A stretch of 64,000 nucleotides of DNA, from positions 9,962 through 73,961 of the forward strand of contig JBDRKE010000024.1 in the NCBI GenBank assembly GCA_043814315.1, given 5' to 3'. Below the pieces are notes generated by a model. It saw only the letters and a program-made list of their open reading frames with translations. It ran no database searches and was not told where the DNA came from. This stretch comes from JBDRKE01 sp043814315. Lineage in GTDB: Bacteria > Omnitrophota > Gorgyraeia > Gygaellales > Profunditerraquicolaceae. Position 1 is the stretch's first letter, and each line of letters opens with the position of its first letter. The position numbers were made by a program, and so were the translations under genes. Below are positions 9,682 to 17,281 of this stretch, piece by piece.

Positions 9682-10046
9682 TTAAGGGTATTTGCCTCAG
9701 CTTGCCTTTTTATCCCAAATATTTTTGATAATAACGTTTCCTGCTTCGGTTGTCCTTGCGTAAGTATGATGCCTCCTTGAGATACAGGCGATAATCTTAC
9801 CAAACGACAACTGTCCGGCATCTGAAAATCGGCAAGATCAGAGATTCTATCGCCTATCTGAACCAAAGAGGCTTGACGGGCAATATTATATCTTAACAGG
9901 GTGTTCTTATCAAACAATTCCTCGAATCTAACCTGCCTCTTTTGGCCGGCGTAGCCAAGGCGAAAAATCTCCGTTTGCTGGTATACGTAAAGAAGGGAAA
10001 AATAGGTTATGAAGGTAACTGTCGCTAAGAATTTGAAAAGCCTCAT
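9672..10046 (-). CDS. ftsL: FtsL-like small division protein
   Basis: Protein of 124 residues with a short cytoplasmic start (MRLFKF), one membrane segment at about 5-23 and a following polar, coiled-coil-like region of about 40 residues. That shape and the position between rsmH and ftsI match FtsL, a scaffold that links FtsW/FtsI to the divisome. Sequence conservation in FtsL is poor, so the call rests on topology and synteny. The ATG at 10046 lies one base past the rsmH stop, which decides the start. The last residues (TLNPR) and the stop codon fall within the right arm of an ACTAGT-type inverted repeat. The C-terminal third (IILTQGQPKQ onward) is not recognised. Confidence 0.75.
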   Translation of the reverse strand: MRLFKFLATVTFITYFSLLYVYQQTEIFRLGYAGQKRQVRFEELFDKNTLLRYNIARQASLVQIGDRISDLADFQMPDSCRLVRLSPVSQGGIILTQGQPKQETLLSKIFGIKRQAEANTLNPR

Positions 10047-10047
10047 C

Positions 10048-10983
10048 TTACGATCTTTCCGCCACCCGTAACTTTGAAGACCGGCTGGAAGGATTCGCAT
10101 AAACTTCCGCGGGGCTTGCCGTTAGGGGTTTGGGCGTTTTAATATTTATCAAACCTTGCGCATAGGCTTGACGAAAGCTTAATTTGACCACGCGATCCTC
10201 TAAAGAATGAAAAGCAATAACAACAATTCTTCCTTTTTTACTTAAGACGGTAATGGCCTTTTGAATCGTGGACTCCAGCGTCTCTAGTTCCCGATTCACG
10301 GCAATACGCACAGCCTGAAAGGTCCTGGTGGCAGGATGGATCCGGTAGTGCCTGTGACTATACCGATGCGGAATCGACCTGACCACGATGTTGGTTAACT
10401 GTGAGGTTGTGGCAATAGGATGCTGTTGCCTTTCCTTTACTAAAAGGCGCGCTATCCGGTTGTGCCACCTTTCCTGACCGAAATTCCAAAGCAAAGTAGA
10501 GATCTCTTCTTCATTAAGATTGTTCAATAAATCGTATGCCGAAATGTAGCTATCCCTATCCATGCGCATATCTAAAGGCCCTTCGTACTGAAAACTAAAA
10601 CCCCGGTTGGGATTCTCCAGCTGAAACGAAGAAACCCCCAGGTCAAAAATAACGGCATCCACTTTCTTAATATTTAAGTCGGCTAATGTCTTATCGATGT
10701 CAAAGAAATTCGCGTGCACAAAATCGCAAACATTGCTGTAAGCTGCGAGCCTCTCCTGGGCCACGGCTAACGACTCTTGGTCCCGGTCAATGCCGATGAG
10801 CCTGCCGCCGGGAAGAATGCTCTTGAGCATGGCTTCGCTATGGCCTCCCGTACCTAGGGTCGCATCGACAACAATCTTGCCTGGGCTTAAATTGAGGTAA
10901 CTTAATACTTCACTCAACATAACAGGCGTATGATATCTGGTTCCCACAAGAAACTCCAAATCCTGTATCAGGGAATTAAACAT
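10048..10983 (-). CDS. rsmH: RsmH, 16S rRNA m4C1402 methyltransferase
   Basis: SAM-dependent N4-methyltransferase acting on C1402 of 16S rRNA. The N-terminal TPVMLSEV and the SAM loop VDATLGTGGHSEAML are classic, followed by FDLGVSSFQLE, RGFSFQYEGPLDMRMD and the C-terminal VVIAFHSLEDRVVK and SSRSSKLRVAER. The 311 residues are a full-length protein. The ATG at 10983 overlaps the mraZ stop by 8 bp, and the stop is one base before the ftsL start, so mraZ-rsmH-ftsL appear translationally coupled. Confidence 0.96.
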   Translation of the reverse strand: MFNSLIQDLEFLVGTRYHTPVMLSEVLSYLNLSPGKIVVDATLGTGGHSEAMLKSILPGGRLIGIDRDQESLAVAQERLAAYSNVCDFVHANFFDIDKTLADLNIKKVDAVIFDLGVSSFQLENPNRGFSFQYEGPLDMRMDRDSYISAYDLLNNLNEEEISTLLWNFGQERWHNRIARLLVKERQQHPIATTSQLTNIVVRSIPHRYSHRHYRIHPATRTFQAVRIAVNRELETLESTIQKAITVLSKKGRIVVIAFHSLEDRVVKLSFRQAYAQGLINIKTPKPLTASPAEVYANPSSRSSKLRVAERS

Positions 10984-11413
10984 CTATCAGTTTTTCGGCA
11001 ATCTCTTCAAAAGATTGACGGGTATTTCTGTAGAATTCTTCCCATTTATCCTTCGCCCAGATTTCAATTCTATTGGAGACACCCACGACAACCACCTCTC
11101 TTTTGATCTGGGCAAAATCCTTTAAATATTGCGGCAGCAGTATCCTCCCCTGGCTATCAAAATCCATCTCAGCGGCACCGCTGAAATACAAACGGTTGAA
11201 TGTGCGTGCCTGTTGCTTCGTGAAGGGGATAGACTTAAATTTGCTCTCCTGGGTCCTCCATTCTTCTTCCGGAAACATAAAGAGACAGACATCCAAACCG
11301 CGCGTAACAAAAAATTTCTCTATATAATGGCCCTTGGCAACTTCGCGAAACTTAGCGGGCAATATGAGGCGGCCTTTGCGGTCAATGGTATGAAAATACT
11401 CTCCATAAAACAT
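10976..11413 (-). CDS. mraZ: MraZ, dcw cluster transcriptional regulator
   Basis: SpoVT/AbrB-like DNA-binding protein and known autorepressor of dcw operons. Two tandem MraZ motifs are present: IDRKGRLILPAKFRE near residue 10 and DSQGRILLPQYLKDFA near residue 86. The 145 residues match the family. The ATG at 11413 gives the conserved MFYGEYFHTID start but has no Shine-Dalgarno; it is preceded directly by the end of a hairpin repeat (TCAAGTGCTCGTTT). Three 10-bp-spaced GTGG boxes lie about 230-260 bp upstream next to a strong promoter and are the probable autoregulatory operator. Confidence 0.95.
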   Translation of the reverse strand: MFYGEYFHTIDRKGRLILPAKFREVAKGHYIEKFFVTRGLDVCLFMFPEEEWRTQESKFKSIPFTKQQARTFNRLYFSGAAEMDFDSQGRILLPQYLKDFAQIKREVVVVGVSNRIEIWAKDKWEEFYRNTRQSFEEIAEKLIDV

Positions 11414-11646
11414 AAACGAGCACTTGACTTATGGTGCACTAAGTCCGCCATAAGTCAATTCTCCTTTTGTGTATTCCGCTTCTTGTACGAACTTACCCCC
11501 CCTCCACCACTTTCAATATAGCACAGGTTATAGCGAAAGTGGTGGGGGGTGAATTCGCCCAAACAACTTACGTTCGCTTGCCGCACAAGCGGCACACCGA
11601 CTGATCCGATAAAGCCGGGTGCTCGCTCCGTAAGTTGTGGTCTCAT
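11414..11646 (-). repeat. Three-module hairpin element in the mraZ 5' leader
   Basis: The mraZ leader consists of three successive hairpins. The stop-type module is at 11551-11645 (CAACTTACG ... CGTAAGTTG with inner GC hairpins). The G6 module is at 11495-11550 (CCACCACTTTC paired with GAAAGTGGTGG, flanked by C and G runs). The start-type module is at about 11417-11463 (CTTGACTTAT ... ATAAGTCAA). The last ends directly at the mraZ ATG. The same modules in the same order occur between ribD and ribE. I see no protein-coding content; a 71-codon frame across it is incidental. Confidence 0.8.
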
Positions 11647-11674
11647 CCACTTTATTCCACTTATTCCCACTTTG
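11641..11674 (-). promoter_or_regulatory. MraZ operator: three direct repeats at 10-bp spacing
   Basis: On the minus strand the sequence reads AAAGTGGGAAT AAGTGGAAT AAAGTGG, giving three GTGG cores whose complements are at 11647-11650, 11657-11660 and 11667-11670, exactly 10 bp apart. MraZ proteins are known to bind TGGG-type direct repeats with 5-nt spacers, i.e. a 10-bp period. The boxes begin at or just after the predicted transcription start, a position suited to repression. The link to this MraZ is inference. Confidence 0.85.
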
Positions 11675-11681
11675 TATCCCT

Positions 11682-11709
11682 AGTATAAGTAATTTTGCTA
11701 TTTTGTCAA
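11682..11709 (-). promoter_or_regulatory. Sigma70-type promoter of the dcw cluster
   Basis: TTGACA (11709-11704) and TATACT (11687-11682) are separated by 16 bp, with an A/T-rich stretch upstream that could act as an UP element. The predicted start near 11675 leaves a leader of about 260 nt before mraZ. The MraZ boxes lie immediately downstream. Confidence 0.85.
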
Positions 11710-11812
11710 GTTAAAAATTTACCTAACTTTATAAAATACAAGAAGTAGGGGATATTTAGGCTTCAAGAGGGCATATATTGTGGTATGTTGAGGTGGGAGA
11801 AATTAATGGCTT

Positions 11813-12712
11813 TTAGGACGTTTTCGAAGATTCTAAGATGTCTTTTTTGATTTGTGCGGCTAAGGCAGCGGGCGAGGAAAATTTTCTGGGGCTTCGTATC
11901 TTTCTAATGAATTGAACCTCTAATGTCCGGCCATATATATTCCTGTTAAAATTCAAGATATGAACTTCGATGCTCGTTGTGGTTTGATGTTTTAAGAATG
12001 CGGGTTTGGGCCCGATATAACAAGCCCCTTCAAATTTTTTATTACGAAAGTTAACTTTTACCGCATAAACTCCTTTGGGCGGGATAACCTCATGGTGCGG
12101 ATCTATATTGGCCGTCGGAATCCCAAACTTTCTTCCTAAAGATATTCCTCTGACCACCGTCCCTAAGATGCTCACCGGACGGTTGAGCAGCCTCTGGGCG
12201 GCTTTAAGGTTTCCTTTTTTAATCTGTGTCCTGATATACGTACTGCTCACAGGAGCACCGTTTATTCTAACCACAGGAAAAACTCTTACTTTGAAATGAT
12301 ACTCAACCGAAGCCTTCTGAAGCGTGTTGCCATCGCCTTGTGCTTTTTTTCCGAACTTGAAATTTCTTCCCACGAATATATAGGAGGCGCCTAGTTTCTT
12401 GAATAAAACATTCCTGATGAAATCATTTGCCGAAACTCGCGCTAGCTTCTTGTTAAATCTTATGATCACGCATACATCTATCCCCAGTTCGCTGATTAAT
12501 TTGAGGCGATGCTCCAATGAGTAAAGGCTCCCTTCTTTTTGAGGGTGCGGCCAAAAAGTGAAAACTATACTTGTACCATGCTCTCTCCTGGCGTTCCTGA
12601 CGGCACTCTTAAGAATCTTTCTGTGCCCCAGGTGCACGCCATCAAACACCCCTAACGCCACCACAGGCTTTGGATATTTCTTAATCTTATGGATACCGTA
12701 TATGACTTCCAT
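11813..12712 (-). CDS. ribF: RibF, bifunctional riboflavin kinase/FAD synthetase
   Basis: Phosphorylates riboflavin to FMN and adenylates FMN to FAD. The N-terminal nucleotidyltransferase part shows GVFDGVHLGHRKI and FTFWPHPQ; the C-terminal kinase part shows GKF-type residues in SLGRKFGIPTANID and PPKGVYAVKV. With the ATG at 12712 the protein has 299 residues, a normal length; an upstream in-frame start would extend it into sequence next to a dispersed inverted repeat. It ends the long cca-to-ribF run, in the same neighbourhood as rbfA and nrnA as in many bacteria, but truB is missing between nrnA and ribF. Confidence 0.94.
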   Translation of the reverse strand: MEVIYGIHKIKKYPKPVVALGVFDGVHLGHRKILKSAVRNARREHGTSIVFTFWPHPQKEGSLYSLEHRLKLISELGIDVCVIIRFNKKLARVSANDFIRNVLFKKLGASYIFVGRNFKFGKKAQGDGNTLQKASVEYHFKVRVFPVVRINGAPVSSTYIRTQIKKGNLKAAQRLLNRPVSILGTVVRGISLGRKFGIPTANIDPHHEVIPPKGVYAVKVNFRNKKFEGACYIGPKPAFLKHQTTTSIEVHILNFNRNIYGRTLEVQFIRKIRSPRKFSSPAALAAQIKKDILESSKTS

Positions 12713-12730
12713 TATCAGTGTCAACAGTGT

Positions 12731-12785
12731 CAAGATCGGGTCTTGTAATAGATTGAGAAATAATGAGTTGCAAGACCCGATCTTG
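12731..12785. repeat. Inverted repeat CAAGATCGGGTCTTG, copy 1
   Basis: Arms CAAGATCGGGTCTTG (12731-12745) and CAAGACCCGATCTTG (12771-12785) are perfect 15-bp inverted repeats around a 25-bp A/T-rich loop. It fills the gap between nrnA and ribF. Two further copies are at 27555 and 40264. There is no T-run after either arm, so it is not a typical intrinsic terminator. Confidence 0.9.
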
Positions 12786-12803
12786 AGGCGGTTTTGAGGC
12801 GGT

Positions 12804-13778
12804 TCAGGAGAGACTTTCTTTTATCTTAGCTAAGACTTTTCTTCTGACGACAGAGAGACTGCCGCGGATGGTGGCGCCGCTGGCCGTCTTATGCCCCCCT
12901 CCCCCAAAGCAAGCGGCAATCTTATTGACATCCACCTTCCCTTGCGACCTGAAATTAACCCTGATTTCACCCTTCGCCTTCAGGTTCTCTTTCAAAAGAA
13001 CACACACCTCCACGCCCTTTATGGCGCGCGCAAAACTCAGTATTTCTTCGGAAAGATCAAAATACAGTTTTTTCTTCTGTAGCATAGAACGCCTAACCTG
13101 CACCCAGGCCAATTTCCCTTTTTCCGCCAGTCTTATCCCGGGCAAAATTCTCGCTAACAATTTTATGTCCTGGAAAGGGATGTTGTTATAAATGCTCCTG
13201 TAAATACGCACAACATCAAGATTGTGCCTTAAGAGTTCGGCTACGGCTTCATGGACCTGGCTGGTTGTGTTCGAATAACGAAACGAACCCGTATCGGTAA
13301 GTATGCCTGCATACAGTAAAAGAGCGGCTTCTCTATCAAGGGCAACGTGAAGAATCTTATAAAGCTGGTAAATCATTTCGCAGCAAGAGGAAAAATTCGG
13401 TTCGATCCAGTTGACGTCGCCAAATCCTTGATTGCTTATATGATGGTCTATGTTGAGAGTCGCTTGATGACATGAGTTAAGTTTATAGACTTCTCCCGTC
13501 CGCGCTAGATCCGAACAATCCAGGACACAGAAACAATCAAATTTGATTTTCTTTGCGGTAACTTCTTGAAACTTCTTGGGGATCTTCTTACCGGGCAAAA
13601 AACCATACCCGTACGGCAAACCATCCTGGTTAACGACGGTAGCGCGCTTACCTAATTTCTTAAGGAGCCTGTAAAAGGCGAGTTCCGAACCCAGCGCATC
13701 CCCTTCCAGGTTCGTATGGGTGGTTATTAAAAAATTCTTATGCTTTTTTATGCAAGCGACGGCTTTTTTTATGCTCAC
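12804..13778 (-). CDS. nrnA: NrnA-like DHH/DHHA1 phosphoesterase
   Basis: Predicted nano-RNase/3'-phosphoadenosine phosphatase of the DHH superfamily. The DHH domain shows TTHTNLEGDALGSELA, CVLDCSD and LNIDHHISN; the C-terminal DHHA1 domain shows FGGGGHKTASGA. The 324 residues are typical. The start is a GTG at 13778 with AAAGAGGG a few bases upstream, and it overlaps the lysine-rich 3' end of rbfA by 41 bp. The rbfA-nrnA pairing is widely conserved. Exact substrate (oligoribonucleotide or pAp) cannot be told from sequence. Confidence 0.9.
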   Translation of the reverse strand: MSIKKAVACIKKHKNFLITTHTNLEGDALGSELAFYRLLKKLGKRATVVNQDGLPYGYGFLPGKKIPKKFQEVTAKKIKFDCFCVLDCSDLARTGEVYKLNSCHQATLNIDHHISNQGFGDVNWIEPNFSSCCEMIYQLYKILHVALDREAALLLYAGILTDTGSFRYSNTTSQVHEAVAELLRHNLDVVRIYRSIYNNIPFQDIKLLARILPGIRLAEKGKLAWVQVRRSMLQKKKLYFDLSEEILSFARAIKGVEVCVLLKENLKAKGEIRVNFRSQGKVDVNKIAACFGGGGHKTASGATIRGSLSVVRRKVLAKIKESLS

Positions 13779-14178
13779 CTCGGCCCTCTTTCTTCTTTTT
13801 TTTTGGTTTTGCCTTTTCTTCTGCAGGAGTTTCGGCCTCAGTAAGCTGCTTAATCTCCTGCAGCACTTCCTGGATCCTTACGCTGTATTCGCTGGATCTA
13901 TCTTCTTTAAAAGCGATCTCGGGAGCTAACCGCAGATTAATCCTTTGGGCGATTTTGCTGCGGATGAATCCCAGCGCGGAATCCAAGGCTTGCTTTGTCT
14001 TTTTATGATCTTCTTCCTTTCCCAGGACGCTAAAAAAAATCCTGGCGAACCTTAAATCCGGCGTCATCTCTACGTGCGTCACGGTGATAAACCCCAGACG
14101 CGGATCCTTTAACTCATCGTGAAGAATCATACTTACTTCTCTCTTGATCGCCTCCGTGATTCTGTCTTGTCTCGACAT
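13738..14178 (-). CDS. rbfA: RbfA, 30S ribosome-binding factor A
   Basis: KH-like ribosome-maturation protein binding the 30S subunit near helix 1 of 16S rRNA. The core motifs are RITEAIKREVSMILHDELKDPRLGFITVT, SPDLR-like TPDLRFARIFFSV and ALGFIRSKIAQRINLRLAPEIAF. Residues beyond about 118 form a very basic tail (KPKKKKKEGRGEHKKSRRLHKK) that overlaps the start of nrnA. The ATG at 14178 shares one base with the stop of ylxP. Confidence 0.93.
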   Translation of the reverse strand: MSRQDRITEAIKREVSMILHDELKDPRLGFITVTHVEMTPDLRFARIFFSVLGKEEDHKKTKQALDSALGFIRSKIAQRINLRLAPEIAFKEDRSSEYSVRIQEVLQEIKQLTEAETPAEEKAKPKKKKKEGRGEHKKSRRLHKKA

Positions 14179-14459
14179 CAGATTAACTCCATTTCATGAT
14201 CTATAAGATGGATGCCGCTCGTATCTTTTATAAAATTGATAATACGGCAAAGAATGCTATCCATTATTTTCCTGTCTCTTTCAACGCCCACGATAGCTAA
14301 AGTGGATTTCTGCCATTTGTCTTCGTCCCCTATCTGCGTCACCGCAACATTAAAATACTTGCGCAATCTTGCTCTCAAGCTATGCAGCACCCTTCTTTTT
14401 TCCTTCAATGAATTGCTGTTATGAATAAAAATCGCTAATTGCAGGATGCCTACCGTCAT
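14178..14459 (-). CDS. YlxP-like DUF503 protein
   Basis: A 93-residue DUF503 protein, recognised from the start MTVGILQLAIFIHNSNSLKEKRRVLHSLRARLR and the conserved FNVAVTQIGDEDKWQKSTLAIVGV segment. The family normally lies between infB and rbfA and is linked to ribosome assembly, but its biochemical role is not established. Here infB is absent and cca precedes it. The stop overlaps the rbfA start by one base. Confidence 0.88.
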   Translation of the reverse strand: MTVGILQLAIFIHNSNSLKEKRRVLHSLRARLRKYFNVAVTQIGDEDKWQKSTLAIVGVERDRKIMDSILCRIINFIKDTSGIHLIDHEMELI

Positions 14460-14472
14460 TTTCTTAAAAAAC

Positions 14473-15750
14473 TTATATGATTCTCTGAATAAGTTTTTTA
14501 ACCAGCTTTAACTCTTCTTCTTTCGTCCTGACGAGTCCGTTGAGCCTTGCATTCAATATCCTGGCAAAAATCTTCTGGTACACCGGTCCGGGACGCACTC
14601 CCCATTGACGCAAGTCTTCTCCCGAGACTTGAATTCGCATAGGGTTGTATTCTCTCAAAAATTCTTCAATGTGCTTTTGCAACAAGGAACTTTTATATTT
14701 TGATTTAAGAAAAAGAATCACTTCATAGCTAAGGGGCTCCAATAAGGCAAAGATGCGCGAAGGCTTGGCCCCTTTCTCCTTCAGGCGCTTTAGCTGAAAA
14801 TGACTGATTTTCTTGCAGCTCATCATTCTTTTCTCTTCGCCTTTGCGAAAAGCAAACCTGCGGCAGATACGCTTGATCTCGCTTAGTGGAATTGAATCCG
14901 CAAGCCCCAAAAAATAAATGAGCCAGGTATCCAGGACCCGGCGTTGAAAATGAACTTTTCGAAACCACTTGATTTGTTTTTCTATTGAATTCAAGAGCCC
15001 GAAAGTTGTTTTATTCACCGATAGCCGGGGACTTATAAAGCTAAAACCCGCCAGGGATTTCAGGCGCCTGATCTCTCTTAGGGGATGTTCTTCCTTTAAG
15101 ACCAATATCAAATCATCCCGGAGGCGCTGCGGCTGGACTTCTTGAAGCATATTCAGCGAGACAGCCTGTTTTAAGCATCGCAGAGTCCGGGGTTCAATCT
15201 TAAAACTGTATCTTTGTTCAAAACGTATGGCCCTCAATATCCGCGTAGGGTCATCCAGAAAACTCCTATCGTGCATGAACCGAATTTCTCCATTTTTTAA
15301 ATCTTCCTGTCCATGAAAGAAATCTATAAGCCTTGCGAAGTTTTCCTCGCGAATGCCAAGAGCCATCGCATTTATCGTGAAGTCCCGCCTGAAAAGGTCA
15401 TCTTTAAGGGAACCGGGGCTTACCTGCGGAAGGTGAGCCGGATGCGGATAGGACTCTTTACGGGCGCTGGCAATATCAATCTTAAGCTGGGACGTAAGAA
15501 CAACGGTTGCCGTCCCAAACCTTCTATGCCGGATCAGCTTTGCTTTTAACCGCGCGGCTAACCCTTCCGCAAATTTAATACCGTCTCCTTCTACGACAAT
15601 ATCCAAATCCAGGTTGGCCAGGCCCAGCAGCAAATCCCGCACAAAGCCGCCTACCAGATAGACGTTCAACTTCCCTGAAGAAGCTAAATCTCCTGCCTTA
15701 TAAATCAAATCCAGGATTTCTCTCGGTAATCTCTTTAGATAATCTTTCAT
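14473..15750 (-). CDS. cca: Class II CCA-adding tRNA nucleotidyltransferase/poly(A) polymerase family
   Basis: Nucleotidyltransferase adding CCA to tRNA 3' ends, or a poly(A) polymerase of the same fold. The catalytic head shows YLVGGFVRDLLLG and LDLDIVVEG; further motifs are RDFTINAMAL and DDPTRILRAIRFEQR, then an all-helical body. No HD or CBS domain is visible in the 425 residues. The single tRNA in this window already encodes CCA, so repair or polyadenylation is possible. The exact activity is open. It is 13 nt upstream of ylxP. Confidence 0.88.
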   Translation of the reverse strand: MKDYLKRLPREILDLIYKAGDLASSGKLNVYLVGGFVRDLLLGLANLDLDIVVEGDGIKFAEGLAARLKAKLIRHRRFGTATVVLTSQLKIDIASARKESYPHPAHLPQVSPGSLKDDLFRRDFTINAMALGIREENFARLIDFFHGQEDLKNGEIRFMHDRSFLDDPTRILRAIRFEQRYSFKIEPRTLRCLKQAVSLNMLQEVQPQRLRDDLILVLKEEHPLREIRRLKSLAGFSFISPRLSVNKTTFGLLNSIEKQIKWFRKVHFQRRVLDTWLIYFLGLADSIPLSEIKRICRRFAFRKGEEKRMMSCKKISHFQLKRLKEKGAKPSRIFALLEPLSYEVILFLKSKYKSSLLQKHIEEFLREYNPMRIQVSGEDLRQWGVRPGPVYQKIFARILNARLNGLVRTKEEELKLVKKLIQRII

Positions 15751-15769
15751 AACTTACCTTATTCTAACT

Positions 15770-16657
15770 TTAGGGCCGGGGATGATACATTTTATGTATC
15801 GCCTTAAGCCTCTCCTTATTAATGTGCGTATAAATCTGGGTCGTGGAAATATTGGAATGCCCCAGCATCTCCTGAACAGAACGCAGATCCGCTCCTCTTT
15901 CTAAAAGATGCGTGGCGAATGAATGTCTTAAGGTGTGCGGTTTCATGGGTTTTTTGATTCTTGCATCTTGGGCGTATCTTTTAATAATCTTCCATATAGA
16001 TTGACGGGAGAGCTTCTTGCCCAAGCGGCTTAAGAAAAGGAATTCGGACTCCTTTGTTTTACAAAAATGCGCTCGGCTGACCTTTGAGTACCTGTTGATA
16101 CTGACCGCCGCTTTCTTTCCCAAAGGGATAACGCGCTCTTTATTCCCTTTTCCCACGCACCGCAAAAAACCGATATCCAAATTAACATTTTCTTTTTTGA
16201 GGTTCGTTATTTCCGAAGCCCGCATGCCTGTTGCATAAAGCGTTTCAAGGATGGCTTTATCCCTTGAGCCCTGCCTGTTTCTTATGTCAGGTTGAGCCAA
16301 TAGTGTTTCCACTTCATTCAGAGACAATGTCTCAGGGATCTTCTTCCATAACTTAGGAGAATCAATAATGCTGCTGGGATCGCTTTTTAACACCCTTTCC
16401 CGGGCCAGGAATCTATGAAACATCCTTATGGCGGCTAAACGCCTGGCGATGGAGTTTGCCGATATCCCTTTGTCTTTCTGATTCATCATAAAATTTGTTA
16501 TATCATCTTTGGTAATCTTTGATAAAGCGTCAACGTGACGGCTGGAAATAAAATCAATATAGGAATTAAGGTCTCTGCGGTAAGAAACAATGGTGTTCAA
16601 AGACAGGCCGCGCTCTACAGACAGATAATTCAAGAATGTATCTATAAGCTCTTTCAT
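15770..16657 (-). CDS. xerD: XerC/XerD-type tyrosine recombinase
   Basis: Site-specific recombinase that resolves chromosome dimers at dif. The N-terminal SAM-like DNA-binding domain (FLNYLSVERGLSLNTIVSYRRDL) precedes the catalytic domain with ATGMRASEI (Arg), GKGNKERVIPLG (Lys), HTLRHSFATHLLERGADLRSVQEMLGHSNISTTQIYTH split over HxLR, the LGH histidine and the nucleophilic Tyr. The 295 residues are normal for XerD. It sits 3 nt after the MBL hydrolase in a housekeeping operon, with no mobile-element context. XerC and XerD cannot be separated with certainty by eye. Confidence 0.9.
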   Translation of the reverse strand: MKELIDTFLNYLSVERGLSLNTIVSYRRDLNSYIDFISSRHVDALSKITKDDITNFMMNQKDKGISANSIARRLAAIRMFHRFLARERVLKSDPSSIIDSPKLWKKIPETLSLNEVETLLAQPDIRNRQGSRDKAILETLYATGMRASEITNLKKENVNLDIGFLRCVGKGNKERVIPLGKKAAVSINRYSKVSRAHFCKTKESEFLFLSRLGKKLSRQSIWKIIKRYAQDARIKKPMKPHTLRHSFATHLLERGADLRSVQEMLGHSNISTTQIYTHINKERLKAIHKMYHPRP

Positions 16658-16660
16658 TCT

Positions 16661-17281
16661 TTATGCCAGAAAGGGATTATTTCTCTTTTCGTCCCCGATA
16701 GTAGAAGAAGGGCCATGGCCGGGATAAACTATAGTATCGTCGGATAAGGTCAATAATTTTTCCTTTATGGATTTACTCAATAAAGCCTCATCCCCGCCCG
16801 ATAGATCCGACCGGCCAATCCCCTGGCAGAACAGGGTGTCTCCGGTAAACACAATTCTTTGCGCAGGCTTTATCAGGCTAAGAGCTATGCCGCCGGGCGT
16901 GTGTCCGGGTATATGCAGGACTTGTAATTGTAAATCACCTAGTTCGATCATCTGACGGTCTTCTAATGTCCGTATTTCAGATTTGACCTCGCAGGGCAAA
17001 GCAAATAATTCTGAGAGATTAAGCCTTCCGTCTTTCAGGAAGCCGGAATCCTCTCCGTGGATATAAATGGGAACCCCAAAACTATCGTCACTACCGATAT
17101 GGTCATAATGGCCGTGCGTATTGATGATGAAGGCAGGCTTCAATCTAAGCCTCTCGAGAACCTGTTTTATCTTTCGCGCCTGGGCTCCCGGATCAATAAT
17201 AAGACACGGACTGTTCTCGCGGGAAGCCAAGATATAACAGTTAACCTGCATGGAGCCAACACAGATGGTTTCTAAAATCAT
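16661..17281 (-). CDS. Metallo-beta-lactamase-fold hydrolase (glyoxalase II-like)
   Basis: A 206-residue metal-dependent hydrolase with the MBL ligands THGHYDHIG, HIPGHTPGG, FTGDTLF and VYPGHGPSS. The short single-domain form without the glyoxalase II C-terminal helical domain suggests a generic thioester or persulfide-type hydrolase; the substrate is unknown. Its ATG overlaps the stop of the upstream lipoprotein gene (ATGA). Confidence 0.88.
   Translation of the reverse strand: MILETICVGSMQVNCYILASRENSPCLIIDPGAQARKIKQVLERLRLKPAFIINTHGHYDHIGSDDSFGVPIYIHGEDSGFLKDGRLNLSELFALPCEVKSEIRTLEDRQMIELGDLQLQVLHIPGHTPGGIALSLIKPAQRIVFTGDTLFCQGIGRSDLSGGDEALLSKSIKEKLLTLSDDTIVYPGHGPSSTIGDEKRNNPFLA

Noticed and set aside
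11495..11550. G-quadruplex at the G6 hairpins
   Set aside because: Each arm has only one long G run plus two short GG pairs; the perfect hairpin is the simpler explanation.
11455..11670. A 71-codon minus-strand frame in the mraZ leader
   Set aside because: It crosses three hairpin modules and the MraZ boxes, has no ribosome-binding site and no family resemblance. It is a by-product of the repeats.
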